DNA of 64,000 nt from assembly GCF_001884065.1 (NCBI RefSeq), contig NZ_MACH01000092.1, positions 310,001 to 374,000 on the forward strand. The letters run 5' to 3'. A program made the position numbers and the translations under genes. The notes beneath the pieces were generated by a model that was not told where the DNA came from, did no database searches, and saw only the letters and a list, made by a program, of their open reading frames with translations. Numbering within the stretch: the first letter of the stretch is position 1; every line of letters starts with the position of its first letter. This stretch comes from Bacillus proteolyticus. Its GTDB lineage: Bacteria > Bacillota > Bacilli > Bacillales > Bacillaceae_G. Below, piece after piece: positions 41,856 to 50,866 of this stretch.

Positions 41856-42365
41856 TCAATTGTTTATTTTATCCAATGCAGATTTAACAAAGCCTGTTTT
41901 ATCATCAGCATATTTATGTTTATTATTGGGGGTAACCTGTGACAATTTCATCTTTAACTGCTCATACTCAATCCGAGCAGTTTTATTATTTATTAAGTAG
42001 TTTCTAAAACACAATTGCTCAATTAAATATTTATTCCCCTTTTCATACATATGAATTTGATGTGTTCTCGGCTCTCCTTTATTAAAATAATATCTTTCAG
42101 GTAATACATCTTTTCTATACCTATATTTTAAATGTTCTAACCTAGCAATACATTTCACACCATTCTCAAAATTTTTCAATTCAATTGCAATATCAATAAT
42201 AGGTTTTGCACTCAAGTATGGACTAGAAGTACTTCCAATATGGTGTGTTGCCAAAATATATTCTCCAATTTGGTCTTCAATTAATTGTTTCTCTTTTAAA
42301 AATGCAACTTCCCATTCCTCAGTCCATGGAACTAAAAAAACTTCACCACGGGGTAATCCTAACAT
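41856..42365 (-). CDS. GrpB family protein (nucleotidyltransferase fold)
   Basis: A 169-residue GrpB/UPF0157 protein. The nucleotidyltransferase pattern appears as THHIGSTSSPYLSAKPIIDIAI (about residues 40-61), followed by PERYYFNKGEPRTHQIHMYEKG and the C-terminal YEQLKMKLSQ. Members are often fused to CoaE; the activity is unproven. ATG at 42365. Single gene. Confidence 0.85.
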   Translation of the reverse strand: MLGLPRGEVFLVPWTEEWEVAFLKEKQLIEDQIGEYILATHHIGSTSSPYLSAKPIIDIAIELKNFENGVKCIARLEHLKYRYRKDVLPERYYFNKGEPRTHQIHMYEKGNKYLIEQLCFRNYLINNKTARIEYEQLKMKLSQVTPNNKHKYADDKTGFVKSALDKINN

Positions 42366-42676
42366 TCATTTAACTCCTCCTGCATATAGCCCTTTTTATA
42401 GATATAAATTCCAAATATTCCACCTTTATTGTATAACATACAAATAAAAATCCCCCTATTTTTACTACATATAAAATGAGAATTTTTTAATATTCCTTTC
42501 ATTCTCTCTTCATGAAAACTCAACTTATATCATTTACTATAATACTTATGAGAGACATAAAAGAATTGAAATGGCAATCCCCTATATAAATAAGGTATAA
42601 TCTACATATAGTGAACCTTTTATGTTGTTAAATAAAGGGGCTTATATTCAAAATTCATAAATTAGAAGGTGCAACA
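42366..42676. other. gene-free intergenic region
   Basis: About 310 AT-rich bases between the divergent GrpB and DedA genes. A TATAAT at 42596-42601 could be the -10 box for dedA, but no good -35 box stands 16-18 bases before it. No hairpin, repeat or open frame with a ribosome site was seen. Confidence 0.4.
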
Positions 42677-43282
42677 ATGTTAAGTAGTTTTATTCACTCA
42701 GTATTAACATTTTTTGAAGGATTAGGTTATTGGGGCATTATGCTCGGACTTATGATTGAAATTATTCCAAGTGAGATTGTCCTTGCTTATGCGGGATACT
42801 TAGTATTCAATGGTAGTATCTCATTTGTAGGCGCAGTTATATTCGGTACAATTGGTGGTGTTATTGCCCAAATTTTTGTTTATTGGATTGGTCGATATGG
42901 TGGTCGCCCTGTATTAGAACGTTACGGTAAGTATATTTTCATACATAAAAAACAAATGGATGCTGCTGAAGATTGGTTTAATCGTTACGGAACTGGCGTA
43001 ATTTTCACAGCGCGCTTCATTCCGGTAGTGCGTCATGCGATTTCAATTCCTGCTGGTATTACAAAAATGCCATTACTACGTTTCACTACTTTAACAGCAC
43101 TTGCGATAATCCCTTGGTCTATCATTTTCATTTATCTAGGTGAAAAACTAGGTGAAAACTGGGAGAATATTAATGAAATTGCTGGACCGTATGTGAAATC
43201 TTTCGCTATTGGCGGGGTTGTTCTTATTATTTTATATTTCGTAATAAAAAAGTGGACAAAAAAACGTAAAAATCTTGCTTAA
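42677..43282 (+). CDS. DedA family membrane protein
   Basis: A 201-residue DedA/SNARE-associated protein with four or five membrane segments. Family marks are EIIPSEIVLAYAGYL (membrane-embedded acidic residue), GGVIAQIFVYWIGRYGG and FTARFIPVVRHAISIPAGITKM with the essential arginines. DedA proteins are lipid scramblases or flippases acting on undecaprenyl phosphate or phospholipids. ATG with GAAGGTG upstream. It ends in a terminator shared with a convergent gene. Confidence 0.9.
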   Translation: MLSSFIHSVLTFFEGLGYWGIMLGLMIEIIPSEIVLAYAGYLVFNGSISFVGAVIFGTIGGVIAQIFVYWIGRYGGRPVLERYGKYIFIHKKQMDAAEDWFNRYGTGVIFTARFIPVVRHAISIPAGITKMPLLRFTTLTALAIIPWSIIFIYLGEKLGENWENINEIAGPYVKSFAIGGVVLIILYFVIKKWTKKRKNLA

Positions 43283-43294
43283 GATTATAATAAT

Positions 43295-43332
43295 AACCGC
43301 TATAAATTCATTTAGAATTATAGCGGTTTTTA
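43295..43332. terminator. bidirectional terminator between convergent genes
   Basis: AACCGCTATAA (43295-43305) pairs with TTATAGCGGTT (43318-43328), then TTTATTATT. The stop of the ClbS-like gene (43308) is in the loop. Confidence 0.8.
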
Positions 43333-43808
43333 TTATTGGCTTCGCTAAGTTTTAGGAATTGTATAATTTCTTCTTTATGTTTTAAATCATGTTGAATGAG
43401 TGATGAAAAATAATTGTTTAATCTCACTCTTTTCGTGCCGAATTGGAAATCATCTTTAAAATTCCGGGCAGAAATTTGATTAATTTGATCAACTAACTGT
43501 TTACGAGTAAAGCTGAATTGATCTAATAGTTCTTCTTTTGAAATACCGGATCTCGCATATTTCATTGCACCCTCATTCATTTCCTCAACACCTGTTGGAA
43601 CATGGGGTACAGATTGTCCACTTATAAAGTATGGAATTCTAAAATTCATTAAAAACTCATCCCAAATGATTAAATGTGAAATCACATCCGCAATTCCCCA
43701 TGAACCTTTTCTAAAAGGTTCAAACCATACATCATTAGTTACACACTTCAATGTTTGGCACCATTCTATTAGTCTTAACTTTTCTTCTAGAATACTTTCT
43801 TTCTCCAT
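43308..43808 (-). CDS. ClbS/DfsB-type DinB-fold protein
   Basis: A 166-residue four-helix protein: KGSWGIADVISHLIIWDEFLM (helix 2 with a His), MKYARSGISKEELLDQFSFTRKQLVDQI (helix 3) and SLIQHDLKHKEEIIQFL (helix 4 with His). The AxSGISKEELL pattern is that of ClbS/DfsB, a group that includes the colibactin self-resistance cyclopropane hydrolase; members here have unknown substrates. A second copy of the same family lies at 60356. The gene ends inside a terminator loop. Confidence 0.83.
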   Translation of the reverse strand: MEKESILEEKLRLIEWCQTLKCVTNDVWFEPFRKGSWGIADVISHLIIWDEFLMNFRIPYFISGQSVPHVPTGVEEMNEGAMKYARSGISKEELLDQFSFTRKQLVDQINQISARNFKDDFQFGTKRVRLNNYFSSLIQHDLKHKEEIIQFLKLSEANNKNRYNSK

Positions 43809-43953
43809 AATTCATTCCTCTTTCACACTAATAATCGATTCATATATAACTTCTAGACATTACATAAAAACCCCTCCAGTTTAAGATTTACGTGGATAAG
43901 CAACCATTCAGTCATATAATTCGTATAGTAACTCAAAAGGAGTGATTTCCCCT

Positions 43954-44178
43954 ATGCATTGGCAGCAAAAAGTACCATACTTAATCGGACGCCCTGTTGG
44001 TGTTTCCCTCATTAATGGGCAAGGGACATCCGGCGTTTTATGCGGCGTACAAAATAATCAATTATTTGTTTATGAATACCTTTACCAAGCTCAATTTGCA
44101 ATGAAACATTATGATTTTAGACAAATTCAAGATATACACGCCTTTCCAAATTGCCCACACCAAAATCCTTTATATTAA
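43954..44178 (+). CDS. hypothetical small protein (74 residues)
   Basis: A beta-rich small protein: LIGRPVGVSLINGQGTSGVLCGVQNNQLFVYEYL suggests a small SH3- or Sm-like barrel, followed by a His/Pro/Cys tail (FPNCPHQNP). Such proteins in Bacillus are sometimes spore-associated; that is inference. ATG at 43954 has AAGGAG about 11 bases upstream; the GTG at 43942 lies within that site. A terminator follows. Confidence 0.7.
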   Translation: MHWQQKVPYLIGRPVGVSLINGQGTSGVLCGVQNNQLFVYEYLYQAQFAMKHYDFRQIQDIHAFPNCPHQNPLY

Positions 44179-44180
44179 AA

Positions 44181-44212
44181 AACAGGAACGGCTTAATTGC
44201 CATTCCTGTTTC
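44181..44212 (+). terminator. rho-independent terminator
   Basis: AACAGGAACGGC (44181-44192) pairs with GCCATTCCTGTT (44199-44210) with one mismatch, then TCT. On the minus strand the run of T before dltD end gives it a second use. Confidence 0.75.
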
Positions 44213-44219
44213 TAAGTTG

Positions 44220-45401
44220 TTATTTCTCAGAGTAAAACTTATGCACTGCTTCATCGAAATAAATCCAGCCTTTCCAACCTAAATGAATCGTATCTTTTAA
44301 GAAATACTTATCATATTCATGGCTAGAAAAATCGACTACTGGGTATCCCGCTTTCTCGACTTGCTCGCGAACCTTATTATAATACACATCACGACGTTCT
44401 TTCGGGAAACCAGCGTAATCATACCACGGTCCGTTTACAGGCACAGAAATAAAGAGTGGTTTTATATTTTTTTCTTTGAAAAGATCTAAAACAATTTGTA
44501 AGTCATCATATTCTGGTGAATCATCATAAGATTCATTTGCTCTAAAGTTTTTTAAACCTTTTAATTTTTTCTTTAAATTATGTTTATAGTAATATGGATT
44601 TTCAATTCCGAATGTATTTGTTGTGGATCCCACTTTACCTTCTTGCTCCGCATGTTTACGTGCATCTTCCCAAGAAAGCGAACGTAATCCCATATTCGTT
44701 TTCTCTTTCATCGGTTCAATCTTAAATAGAGAGTTAAATAAATCTCGATGATCTAAAATGTTCCGATACATATACGCTAGCGGCTTAGCTAATCCAGCTT
44801 TTATGTTATGTTTTGTATCGTTATATATAATACTTTCTAGAGAACTACTTAAGATCGCGTCTTTACGAACAACTTTGTAATCTAATAAACGCTTCGCGAT
44901 TTTTTTCTTCATTTCAGGATTTATTTCATCATTAAAAATAAAGTGATAGGCTTGTTGTTTGGAGAAATTATTTGTAAAATCCCCTTGTGACACACCGGTT
45001 TTTGTAAACCATTGTGGTGAAAGAACAAAGACTACCTTTTTACCTTCTAATCCATCCATTGTAGACGTCATATTTAAAATATGAGCCAAGCTTTGCGTAC
45101 CACCAGTCCCTATTAAAAATGGAGTAAAGCCTGCCGGATTTACTTTAAAATAATTAGACGGATGATATGCATCCATTCGTAAAAATTCTGATGAACCATA
45201 CATCGGTAAATACTGCGAATTCTCTAACATTTTTTGCTGTAAGAAAACACTTTGCAATTTTTCTTTTTGCAAGGAAGTTGCTGCATCTTCTACCTTTTTA
45301 TCGCTTATTAGTGATACTAAACTCTTAGAGGGAATAAGCAATACAATGAAAAAAAGTACGCAAGCTAAAATAATTGGTCCGAAAACATGCTTCATCTTCA
45401 T
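44220..45401 (-). CDS. dltD: DltD-type D-alanyl-lipoteichoic acid biosynthesis protein (orphan)
   Basis: A 393-residue DltD: an N-terminal membrane anchor (about residues 7-25), then an SGNH-like extracellular domain with nucleophile region MYGSSEF (S70/S71), GGTQSLAHIL and the Asp-His pair in DTIHLGWKGW near the C-terminus. DltD transfers D-alanine to teichoic acids on the cell surface. The usual partners dltA, dltB and dltC are not adjacent, so this is a separate copy. ATG at 45401 has GAGG 8 bases upstream. Confidence 0.88.
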   Translation of the reverse strand: MKMKHVFGPIILACVLFFIVLLIPSKSLVSLISDKKVEDAATSLQKEKLQSVFLQQKMLENSQYLPMYGSSEFLRMDAYHPSNYFKVNPAGFTPFLIGTGGTQSLAHILNMTSTMDGLEGKKVVFVLSPQWFTKTGVSQGDFTNNFSKQQAYHFIFNDEINPEMKKKIAKRLLDYKVVRKDAILSSSLESIIYNDTKHNIKAGLAKPLAYMYRNILDHRDLFNSLFKIEPMKEKTNMGLRSLSWEDARKHAEQEGKVGSTTNTFGIENPYYYKHNLKKKLKGLKNFRANESYDDSPEYDDLQIVLDLFKEKNIKPLFISVPVNGPWYDYAGFPKERRDVYYNKVREQVEKAGYPVVDFSSHEYDKYFLKDTIHLGWKGWIYFDEAVHKFYSEK

Positions 45402-45735
45402 CTGCTATTCCTCTTTCTAGTACTATTAAATTGTAACCCTTGTTTTTGACACGTCATCATTTCTCTCCTTTTTCTCTATACATGTTCCATTCTATTTATC
45501 TATTATACATGTATGTATTTCCTTCCTTGTTCTATTAAGTCCTATACAAATAGCACAAGAAAATGTTTCCAAAGAAACACGTTAATTATACAAGATTCCA
45601 CATAAATTTCACACTGGAATTTATGTAATAATTTTATTTTTAAACGGCGAGAAAACATTTGAAATGTCTATAACTCATTTGAAGCTATAAGAAAAAACAG
45701 ACTATCACATACGTGAAGTCTGTTTCTCCATCACT
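45402..45735. other. gene-free region upstream of dltD
   Basis: About 330 bases. It contains the terminator of the murein-peptide operon at its right end (45691-45725) and a 9-bp inverted repeat ACATAAATT/AATTTATGT at 45600-45626. The dltD promoter must be here, but I cannot assign it with confidence. Confidence 0.45.
45691..45725 (-). terminator. rho-independent terminator of the ykfB-ykfC-SBP operon
   Basis: AAACAGACT (45695-45703) pairs with AGTCTGTTT (45717-45725); on the minus strand the stem is followed by TTTTTTC. Confidence 0.8.
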
Positions 45736-47358
45736 TTACTTTTGTACATCTGCCCATTTTAAGCTTGTAGCTGGACCAAATTGATGTACATATAAGTCTT
45801 TCACATATGGCTTTTGTAAATACGATAATCCTCGCTGGAATACTGGTGCAATTACTGCATCATCCAGAAGCATTTTTTCAGCATCTTGCAGTGCTTTCCA
45901 ACGAGCTTTTTCATCATTACCTAATTCAGTTTTAATCTTCTTAATTAACGCGTCATACTCTGGATTTGCATATCCTGTATTATTTACGGTACTTCCCGAA
46001 AGGAAAACTTCTAAGTATGTCATTGGATCTGGATAATCAGGTAACCAACGTGATAACGACATTTCATATTCTTTTTTCTTCTCGAGCGCTAGTTTTTGTG
46101 TATGTGGTTGTAATTTCACATTTACCTTTAAGCCTGGTAAATTTTTCTCAAGCTGTTCTTTAATATACTCGCCTACTTTTTTAAAGTTTTCTAAGTCATA
46201 GTTTAATAACTCCAGCGTTACTTCATTTGTTCCCGTTTCTTGCTTCGCCTTTTCCCAATATTCTTTCGCTTGTTTTACATCAGTCTTATTAAACTCACCT
46301 GCCGTACTTCTAAAATCTTTCTTATCTGGACCTTTTAAAAATCCTTTTGGTACGTAGTAGTTCGCAGCGACAGAACCATCATTTAAAAATGAAGTTGCGA
46401 GCCCCTTCTTATCAAACACAGTACTTAGTGCAAGACGGGCATTTTTATTTTTAAGAATTGGTACATTTTCATTGAAACGGAAGAAGTACATAACCGGATC
46501 TGTATATTGTTTTAGCTCTTTATTATTTTTATATTTATCTACGAATTCTGTGGAAATGACAGCCCTATCTACTTTATCTGTTTCATATAAATTTACCGCA
46601 GTTGAAATTTCTTTAACAATTTGATAGTTTACTTCATCTAACTTCACTTCTTTTTTATCCCAATATTTATCGTTTTTCTTCATTGTAAAACTTGCTTCAT
46701 GCTTCCACTCTGATAATGTAAATGGCCCATTATATATCGCTTTATTTGCTTCTAACCCGTATTTATCGCCTTGCTCTTTCGCAAACTTTTCATTAATTGG
46801 ATAGAAAGACGGTAAAATAAGTAGTTTCGTAAAATACGGTACTGGATGTTCTAACTCAACAACGAACGTTTTATCATCTTTTGCTTTCACACCTAATTCT
46901 TCTAAGCCTAATTGTTTCTTATTTATCTTCTCCGCATTTTTCACATCGTACGCGATATATGCATATTGAGAGACTGTATCTGGATTAATAAGTTGCTTCC
47001 AAGCATATACGTAATCATGAGCTGTTACTGGATCACCGTTAGACCATTTCGCATCACGCAAGTGGAATGTATAAGTCTTTCCGTCTTTACTCACTTCATA
47101 TTTCTGTGCCCCAGCCTCAATCACTTCATCATTTTTCGATAAACGGAATAACCCTTCCATTACGTTATTTAACACGTTAAACGATACCGCATCAGTTACT
47201 TTTCCTGAATTTAATGACGGAATTTCACCCGTTTCTAGTAGCTGTAATACTTTCTTCTCATCTCTCGGCTTTGTCGTTGTTTTTTCTTTTGCGCAGCCCA
47301 CTAAAAATGAAGAAACTAATAGAGTACTAACTAATGAGTAACGAACAACTTTTTTCAT
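45736..47358 (-). CDS. oligopeptide ABC transporter substrate-binding lipoprotein
   Basis: A 540-residue SBP_bac_5 (OppA/MppA-type) protein. The lipobox LVGC places the lipidated Cys at residue 22. Family signature pieces are KYEVSKDGKTYTFHLRDAKWSNGDPVTAHDYVYAW (near residues 85-120) and NYQIVKEISTAVNLYETDKVD. It would capture peptides at the cell surface. Encoded directly after ykfB and ykfC, so its ligand is probably a muropeptide-derived peptide such as L-Ala-gamma-D-Glu-mDap. The permease and ATPase are not in this operon, so it must borrow them. ATG start. Confidence 0.9.
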   Translation of the reverse strand: MKKVVRYSLVSTLLVSSFLVGCAKEKTTTKPRDEKKVLQLLETGEIPSLNSGKVTDAVSFNVLNNVMEGLFRLSKNDEVIEAGAQKYEVSKDGKTYTFHLRDAKWSNGDPVTAHDYVYAWKQLINPDTVSQYAYIAYDVKNAEKINKKQLGLEELGVKAKDDKTFVVELEHPVPYFTKLLILPSFYPINEKFAKEQGDKYGLEANKAIYNGPFTLSEWKHEASFTMKKNDKYWDKKEVKLDEVNYQIVKEISTAVNLYETDKVDRAVISTEFVDKYKNNKELKQYTDPVMYFFRFNENVPILKNKNARLALSTVFDKKGLATSFLNDGSVAANYYVPKGFLKGPDKKDFRSTAGEFNKTDVKQAKEYWEKAKQETGTNEVTLELLNYDLENFKKVGEYIKEQLEKNLPGLKVNVKLQPHTQKLALEKKKEYEMSLSRWLPDYPDPMTYLEVFLSGSTVNNTGYANPEYDALIKKIKTELGNDEKARWKALQDAEKMLLDDAVIAPVFQRGLSYLQKPYVKDLYVHQFGPATSLKWADVQK

Positions 47359-47378
47359 TTGAAAACCCCCTCTATTTT

Positions 47379-48380
47379 TTAAGGTAAGTAACGACGAGCA
47401 CCCGCGTATTCTTCTATATATCCTGGTGTATTTAACGGAATAATTTCAACTGATCTTTCAGCTCTTGGTGAGTGAATCATATTTCCGTCACCAATATACA
47501 TTCCAACGTGATGAACACTACCTTTTCCTTGGTTATGTGCAAAGAATATTAAATCGCCCTTTTGTAGGTTTTCTTTATCAACCGCAATTCCTGCTTTTGA
47601 TTGTGGCCCAGAATCCCTCGGTATTGTAATACCATGTGATTTATAAATCGTATGTGTAAATCCAGAGCAATCAAATCCGAATCCACTTGTACCAGCCCAT
47701 ATATACGGTAATCCTAAAAACATTTTTCCCGTGTTTATTAAATCATCAGCTGTCGGCTTTGGAATATCATTTTGAGAACGGTAAACAGTTCCATCATTTT
47801 TTCGTAGCCATGCCTTCTGACCATTTGGTAACAATACACGGTATGAAATCGGATCTTCACTTAATAGCGGCAGTCGCGTATTATAACTGACTTCAAGTGA
47901 TTTATGTTTTTCAGAAGGATTTATATACAAAATGGCTGTCGGTTTCGTTACTAATACGAAAGGTTCATTTGTTTTATCTGCAAATTCTTGATTATATGTT
48001 AATTGTTTTTCAGGCATCCAACCTGGATAGCCTTCTTCGTTTCGTGGAGTTGGCTGTCCGTGCACTAGTACTTTTACCCAATCACCTTTTTTATCAATTA
48101 CTGTTACTTCTTGACCGAGTAGCGCTTGCGTTTCTAATTTATTTGCACTCGTTAACCAAAGCTTCTCATCAAGCGTCATTGATTTCGTCCACTTCCACAA
48201 ATCAACTGGATTTGTTGCGCTCGGTGCATCAATTGGTCGTAATGAGTCAGGCGCAGTCCATAACGTTGCAGCAGATACATCTATAAATGCTTTATTATCC
48301 TTCTTCTCTTCAGCATTTGCCGAAGTAAACGATGAAAATATAAATAAAGTTGTTAAAAATGCAGTTCCTACTTTTTTCAT
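47379..48380 (-). CDS. ykfC: gamma-D-glutamyl-L-diamino acid endopeptidase (NlpC/P60)
   Basis: A 333-residue secreted enzyme: signal peptide to about residue 23 (ANA), two SH3b domains (about 30-200), and an NlpC/P60 domain with the triad C238 (DCSGF), H291 (HHVGMYIGDG) and H303 (MIHSPR). It cuts between gamma-D-Glu and the diamino acid in free cell-wall peptides with an N-terminal L-Ala. Positions agree with the B. cereus YkfC structure as I remember it. Second gene of the murein-peptide operon; 20 bases before the binding-protein gene. Confidence 0.93.
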   Translation of the reverse strand: MKKVGTAFLTTLFIFSSFTSANAEEKKDNKAFIDVSAATLWTAPDSLRPIDAPSATNPVDLWKWTKSMTLDEKLWLTSANKLETQALLGQEVTVIDKKGDWVKVLVHGQPTPRNEEGYPGWMPEKQLTYNQEFADKTNEPFVLVTKPTAILYINPSEKHKSLEVSYNTRLPLLSEDPISYRVLLPNGQKAWLRKNDGTVYRSQNDIPKPTADDLINTGKMFLGLPYIWAGTSGFGFDCSGFTHTIYKSHGITIPRDSGPQSKAGIAVDKENLQKGDLIFFAHNQGKGSVHHVGMYIGDGNMIHSPRAERSVEIIPLNTPGYIEEYAGARRYLP

Positions 48381-48419
48381 ATATATCCCCCTTAAAAGAT
48401 AGTTTACTAGGTACTACTC

Positions 48420-49472
48420 CTAAGATTGTATATTCACTACAGAATGCAGGTTTACCTTTGGACCAGTGTAAGTCATTCCTTCTGGCTCTTCTACTAACCA
48501 TAACGGTGCATCAAGATCAAAGTAATGAATGTTCGGATGTGCCGCAGCTAAATGGGCAACAGCACTAACTGAAAGTGAAGATTCCATCATACTTCCAACC
48601 ATACATTTCACACCTGCTGCTTCCGCGATATCCGCAATTTTCCAGGCTTCTCGAATACCACCGCATTTCATTAATTTAATATTAATCAGGTCTGCATATC
48701 CTCCTTGGACAATTTTTAATGCGTCACCCGCTGAAAACATACTTTCATCTGCCATAATAGGCGTTTGTACATTGTCCTTTACGTACTTTAATCCTTCCCA
48801 ATCTTTCGCATGAACTGGTTGTTCTACAAATTCTATATTTAAATTTCTATTCTCCATTTCTCTAATAATAGAAATCGCTTCTTTCGGTTTCCATCCTTGA
48901 TTTGCATCTAAACGTAACGTTGTACTCTTTGGAACCACATTTCGAATTGCCTCTATGCGTTCCAAATCTAAATGCGCCTCTTTACCCACCTTAATTTTTA
49001 ATGTTTGGAATCCCTTTTCGATATGCTTTTTCGTTTCTTTTGCCATTAATAAAGGTTCATCCACACTTACAGTAATATCAGTATAAATCTCTTTCTTTCC
49101 ACCTAGTAATGCGTATAATGGTATGTTGTGAAATTGACAATATACATCGTATAAAGCCATATCTACCGCCGCTTTCGCACTTGTATTTCCTATACAGCTC
49201 ATTTGAATGTGTAACAATAACGTTTGAAACTGCAGTACATCTTTATCAACTAATACAGAGCGAATTGGCCCTAATATTGCTTCCTCAATCCCGTTGGCAA
49301 AATCACCTGTAATAACCGGCGTTGCAGTAGCAGCTCCTTTCCCAACAATCCCTTCATCTGTATGAATAACCACATCTATACTTTCGATTTCCGTTACAGT
49401 ACGGAGCGCTGTTTTAAACGGTGTATGAAGTTTTACGTGTCGACGTTTTACCTTCACATCAGTAATTTTCAT
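48420..49472 (-). CDS. ykfB: L-Ala-D/L-Glu dipeptide epimerase
   Basis: A 350-residue enolase-superfamily epimerase. The catalytic lysines are in LKIKVGK (K-x-K, near residue 163) and NIKLMKCGG, and metal ligands in RLDANQGW, EFVEQPV and MADESMF. It converts L-Ala-D-Glu to L-Ala-L-Glu, which lets peptidases use wall-derived dipeptides; it follows logically on YkfC. ATG at 49472 has AAAGGA 8 bases upstream; earlier in-frame starts have no ribosome site. First gene of the operon. Confidence 0.92.
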   Translation of the reverse strand: MKITDVKVKRRHVKLHTPFKTALRTVTEIESIDVVIHTDEGIVGKGAATATPVITGDFANGIEEAILGPIRSVLVDKDVLQFQTLLLHIQMSCIGNTSAKAAVDMALYDVYCQFHNIPLYALLGGKKEIYTDITVSVDEPLLMAKETKKHIEKGFQTLKIKVGKEAHLDLERIEAIRNVVPKSTTLRLDANQGWKPKEAISIIREMENRNLNIEFVEQPVHAKDWEGLKYVKDNVQTPIMADESMFSAGDALKIVQGGYADLINIKLMKCGGIREAWKIADIAEAAGVKCMVGSMMESSLSVSAVAHLAAAHPNIHYFDLDAPLWLVEEPEGMTYTGPKVNLHSVVNIQS

Positions 49473-49550
49473 TTTGTTCATCCTTTCGTTGTCTTTAGAG
49501 TGTAACTTTAATCCACGGGAGGCTTTTATTCTGCCTATTAATACGAAATA

Positions 49551-49590
49551 AAAAAATCCAGCCATAAGAAAATTCTTACGGCTGGATTTT
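49551..49590 (-). terminator. rho-independent terminator
   Basis: A long stem (49553-49570 with 49573-49590, one mismatch) followed on the minus strand by a T-rich stretch. It ends the DUF3870 gene. Confidence 0.85.
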
Positions 49591-49592
49591 GT

Positions 49593-49919
49593 CTATGAAT
49601 GGGTAGACAAAGCAGCAATCTGATTATATTTTTTCTGTGCATCCTTTAGCGCTACAAGTAGCGCCTTTTGAGACGAACCGAAGTATCGATTTTTTATTTC
49701 TGTTACTAATGCTGGGTCATTAATATTTTTATGTAGAAACAAATATTTAACAAATTGAGATGTTAATGCAATTGTTGCTGAGCAATCTGCATCTACAATT
49801 TCCCCTGTATCCTTCTCAAGTACAAATGCTACAAAATAACTTTTGAACTTTTCGGTAATAGGATTATTTTGAGGTGCTTTCGCATCCCCTACGACGTAAA
49901 TTGTATTTGAAGCGTACAC
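49593..49919 (-). CDS. DUF3870-like protein
   Basis: A 108-residue protein that opens YASNTIYVVGDAKAPQNNPITEKFKSYFVAFVLEKDTGEIVDADCSATIALTSQFV; the VxGxAKxPxxxPITxxYxxF-type start and DADCSxTxxLTxxFV piece match DUF3870. Function unknown; relatives in Firmicutes lie beside varied amino acid catabolic genes. GTG start with AGGA upstream. Single gene. Confidence 0.8.
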   Translation of the reverse strand: MYASNTIYVVGDAKAPQNNPITEKFKSYFVAFVLEKDTGEIVDADCSATIALTSQFVKYLFLHKNINDPALVTEIKNRYFGSSQKALLVALKDAQKKYNQIAALSTHS

Positions 49920-50007
49920 AGCTATCTTCCTTTCTTATACGAGGATAATGGTTTTCTTAACAGACGTATGAGCTGTTAACTCAACGTTGATTAAAAAATG
50001 TATCCGC

Positions 50008-50157
50008 TTACCTTGTATTATATACAATTGACAGAATTTTAACAATATTTATTTTGACGTATATTCCATAATTATGAAAATCTATTTCAACAATTAAAAA
50101 TGGCTCAAACTTCTCATTTTTACAATATGTCATTGCTCCTTGTACCATGACATTCAT
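50008..50157 (-). CDS. possible small protein (49 residues)
   Basis: An ATG at 50157 with AAAAGGTG about 8 bases upstream opens 49 codons (MNVMVQGAMTYCKNEKFEPF...). The N-terminal half is mixed and the C-terminal half hydrophobic (VEIDFHNYGIYVKINIVKILSIVY). There is no terminator after it and no recognisable motif. It is the only candidate in the gap between the DivIC-like gene and DUF3870, and may not be real. Confidence 0.35.
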   Translation of the reverse strand: MNVMVQGAMTYCKNEKFEPFLIVEIDFHNYGIYVKINIVKILSIVYNTR

Positions 50158-50189
50158 ACTACAAACACCTTTTCCCTCATACATCAAAA

Positions 50190-50213
50190 AACAGTTAGCT
50201 ATCGCTAACTGTT
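50190..50213 (-). terminator. rho-independent terminator
   Basis: AACAGTTAGC (50190-50199) pairs with GCTAACTGTT (50204-50213), loop of four, then TTTTTT on the minus strand. It ends the DivIC-like gene. Confidence 0.85.
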
Positions 50214-50221
50214 CCACCACT

Positions 50222-50578
50222 TCACTTTGGCAATACGAATATTGTTTCGTTGGACTTAGAAAATTGATACTCTTTTCTCGCAAACTTTAAAATTTCTTCT
50301 TCATTATCCGTTAAATTCTCGATGTTAGTCTTTAAAGAACCTTGATCTTTCTTTAATGAAACTAATTGTTTCTTTTGATTCGTTATTGTATCTTTTTTTT
50401 CACTTATTATTTCTTGTTGTTTCGTCAATATATATTGAACGTACAAAGTAGTTGCAGCGACAAAAATAAACATGAATATAAATCGCCTTAATTTCTTTTT
50501 ATTTATTGCTCGATTGTCATTAGACTGTGATAGTTGCTCTGGTATATTAGGAACATTTACTCTTTTGAGTTTCCTCAT
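50222..50578 (-). CDS. septum formation initiator (DivIC/FtsB-like) protein
   Basis: A 118-residue bitopic protein: basic cytoplasmic N-terminus, one membrane helix (about residues 33-51, RFIFMFIFVAATTLYVQYI), then a coiled coil (KQQEIISEKKDTITNQKKQLVSLKKDQGSLKTNIENL) and the family end ILKFARKEYQFSKSNETIFVLPK. That is the layout of DivIC, a divisome protein that pairs with FtsL. The main divIC gene normally sits in another cluster, so this is probably a second, paralogous copy. ATG at 50578 has GGGGG 8 bases upstream. Confidence 0.85.
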   Translation of the reverse strand: MRKLKRVNVPNIPEQLSQSNDNRAINKKKLRRFIFMFIFVAATTLYVQYILTKQQEIISEKKDTITNQKKQLVSLKKDQGSLKTNIENLTDNEEEILKFARKEYQFSKSNETIFVLPK

Positions 50579-50866
50579 TTTCAAATCCCCCTAACCCATA
50601 TTTTTCACTACCATCGGCACGATCCTCTTACTAACTTAAATTCTATTCTTATAAAATAAGCTCCTTCACAAAAAAATCTCACAAATTAACCAATTAGAGA
50701 TAGCGTTCGACGACATTTCCGTATTTGATATGAAAATTTTTATTTATGCTGCTATAAAATAGTAGTTTATGTTATTCTTTTTCCCCAATTGTAGAAAACA
50801 TTTTTACACACATAAATTCCAGTTTTGCATACCGATGTTATAACATGCTTACAAGGAGGAAAAGCG

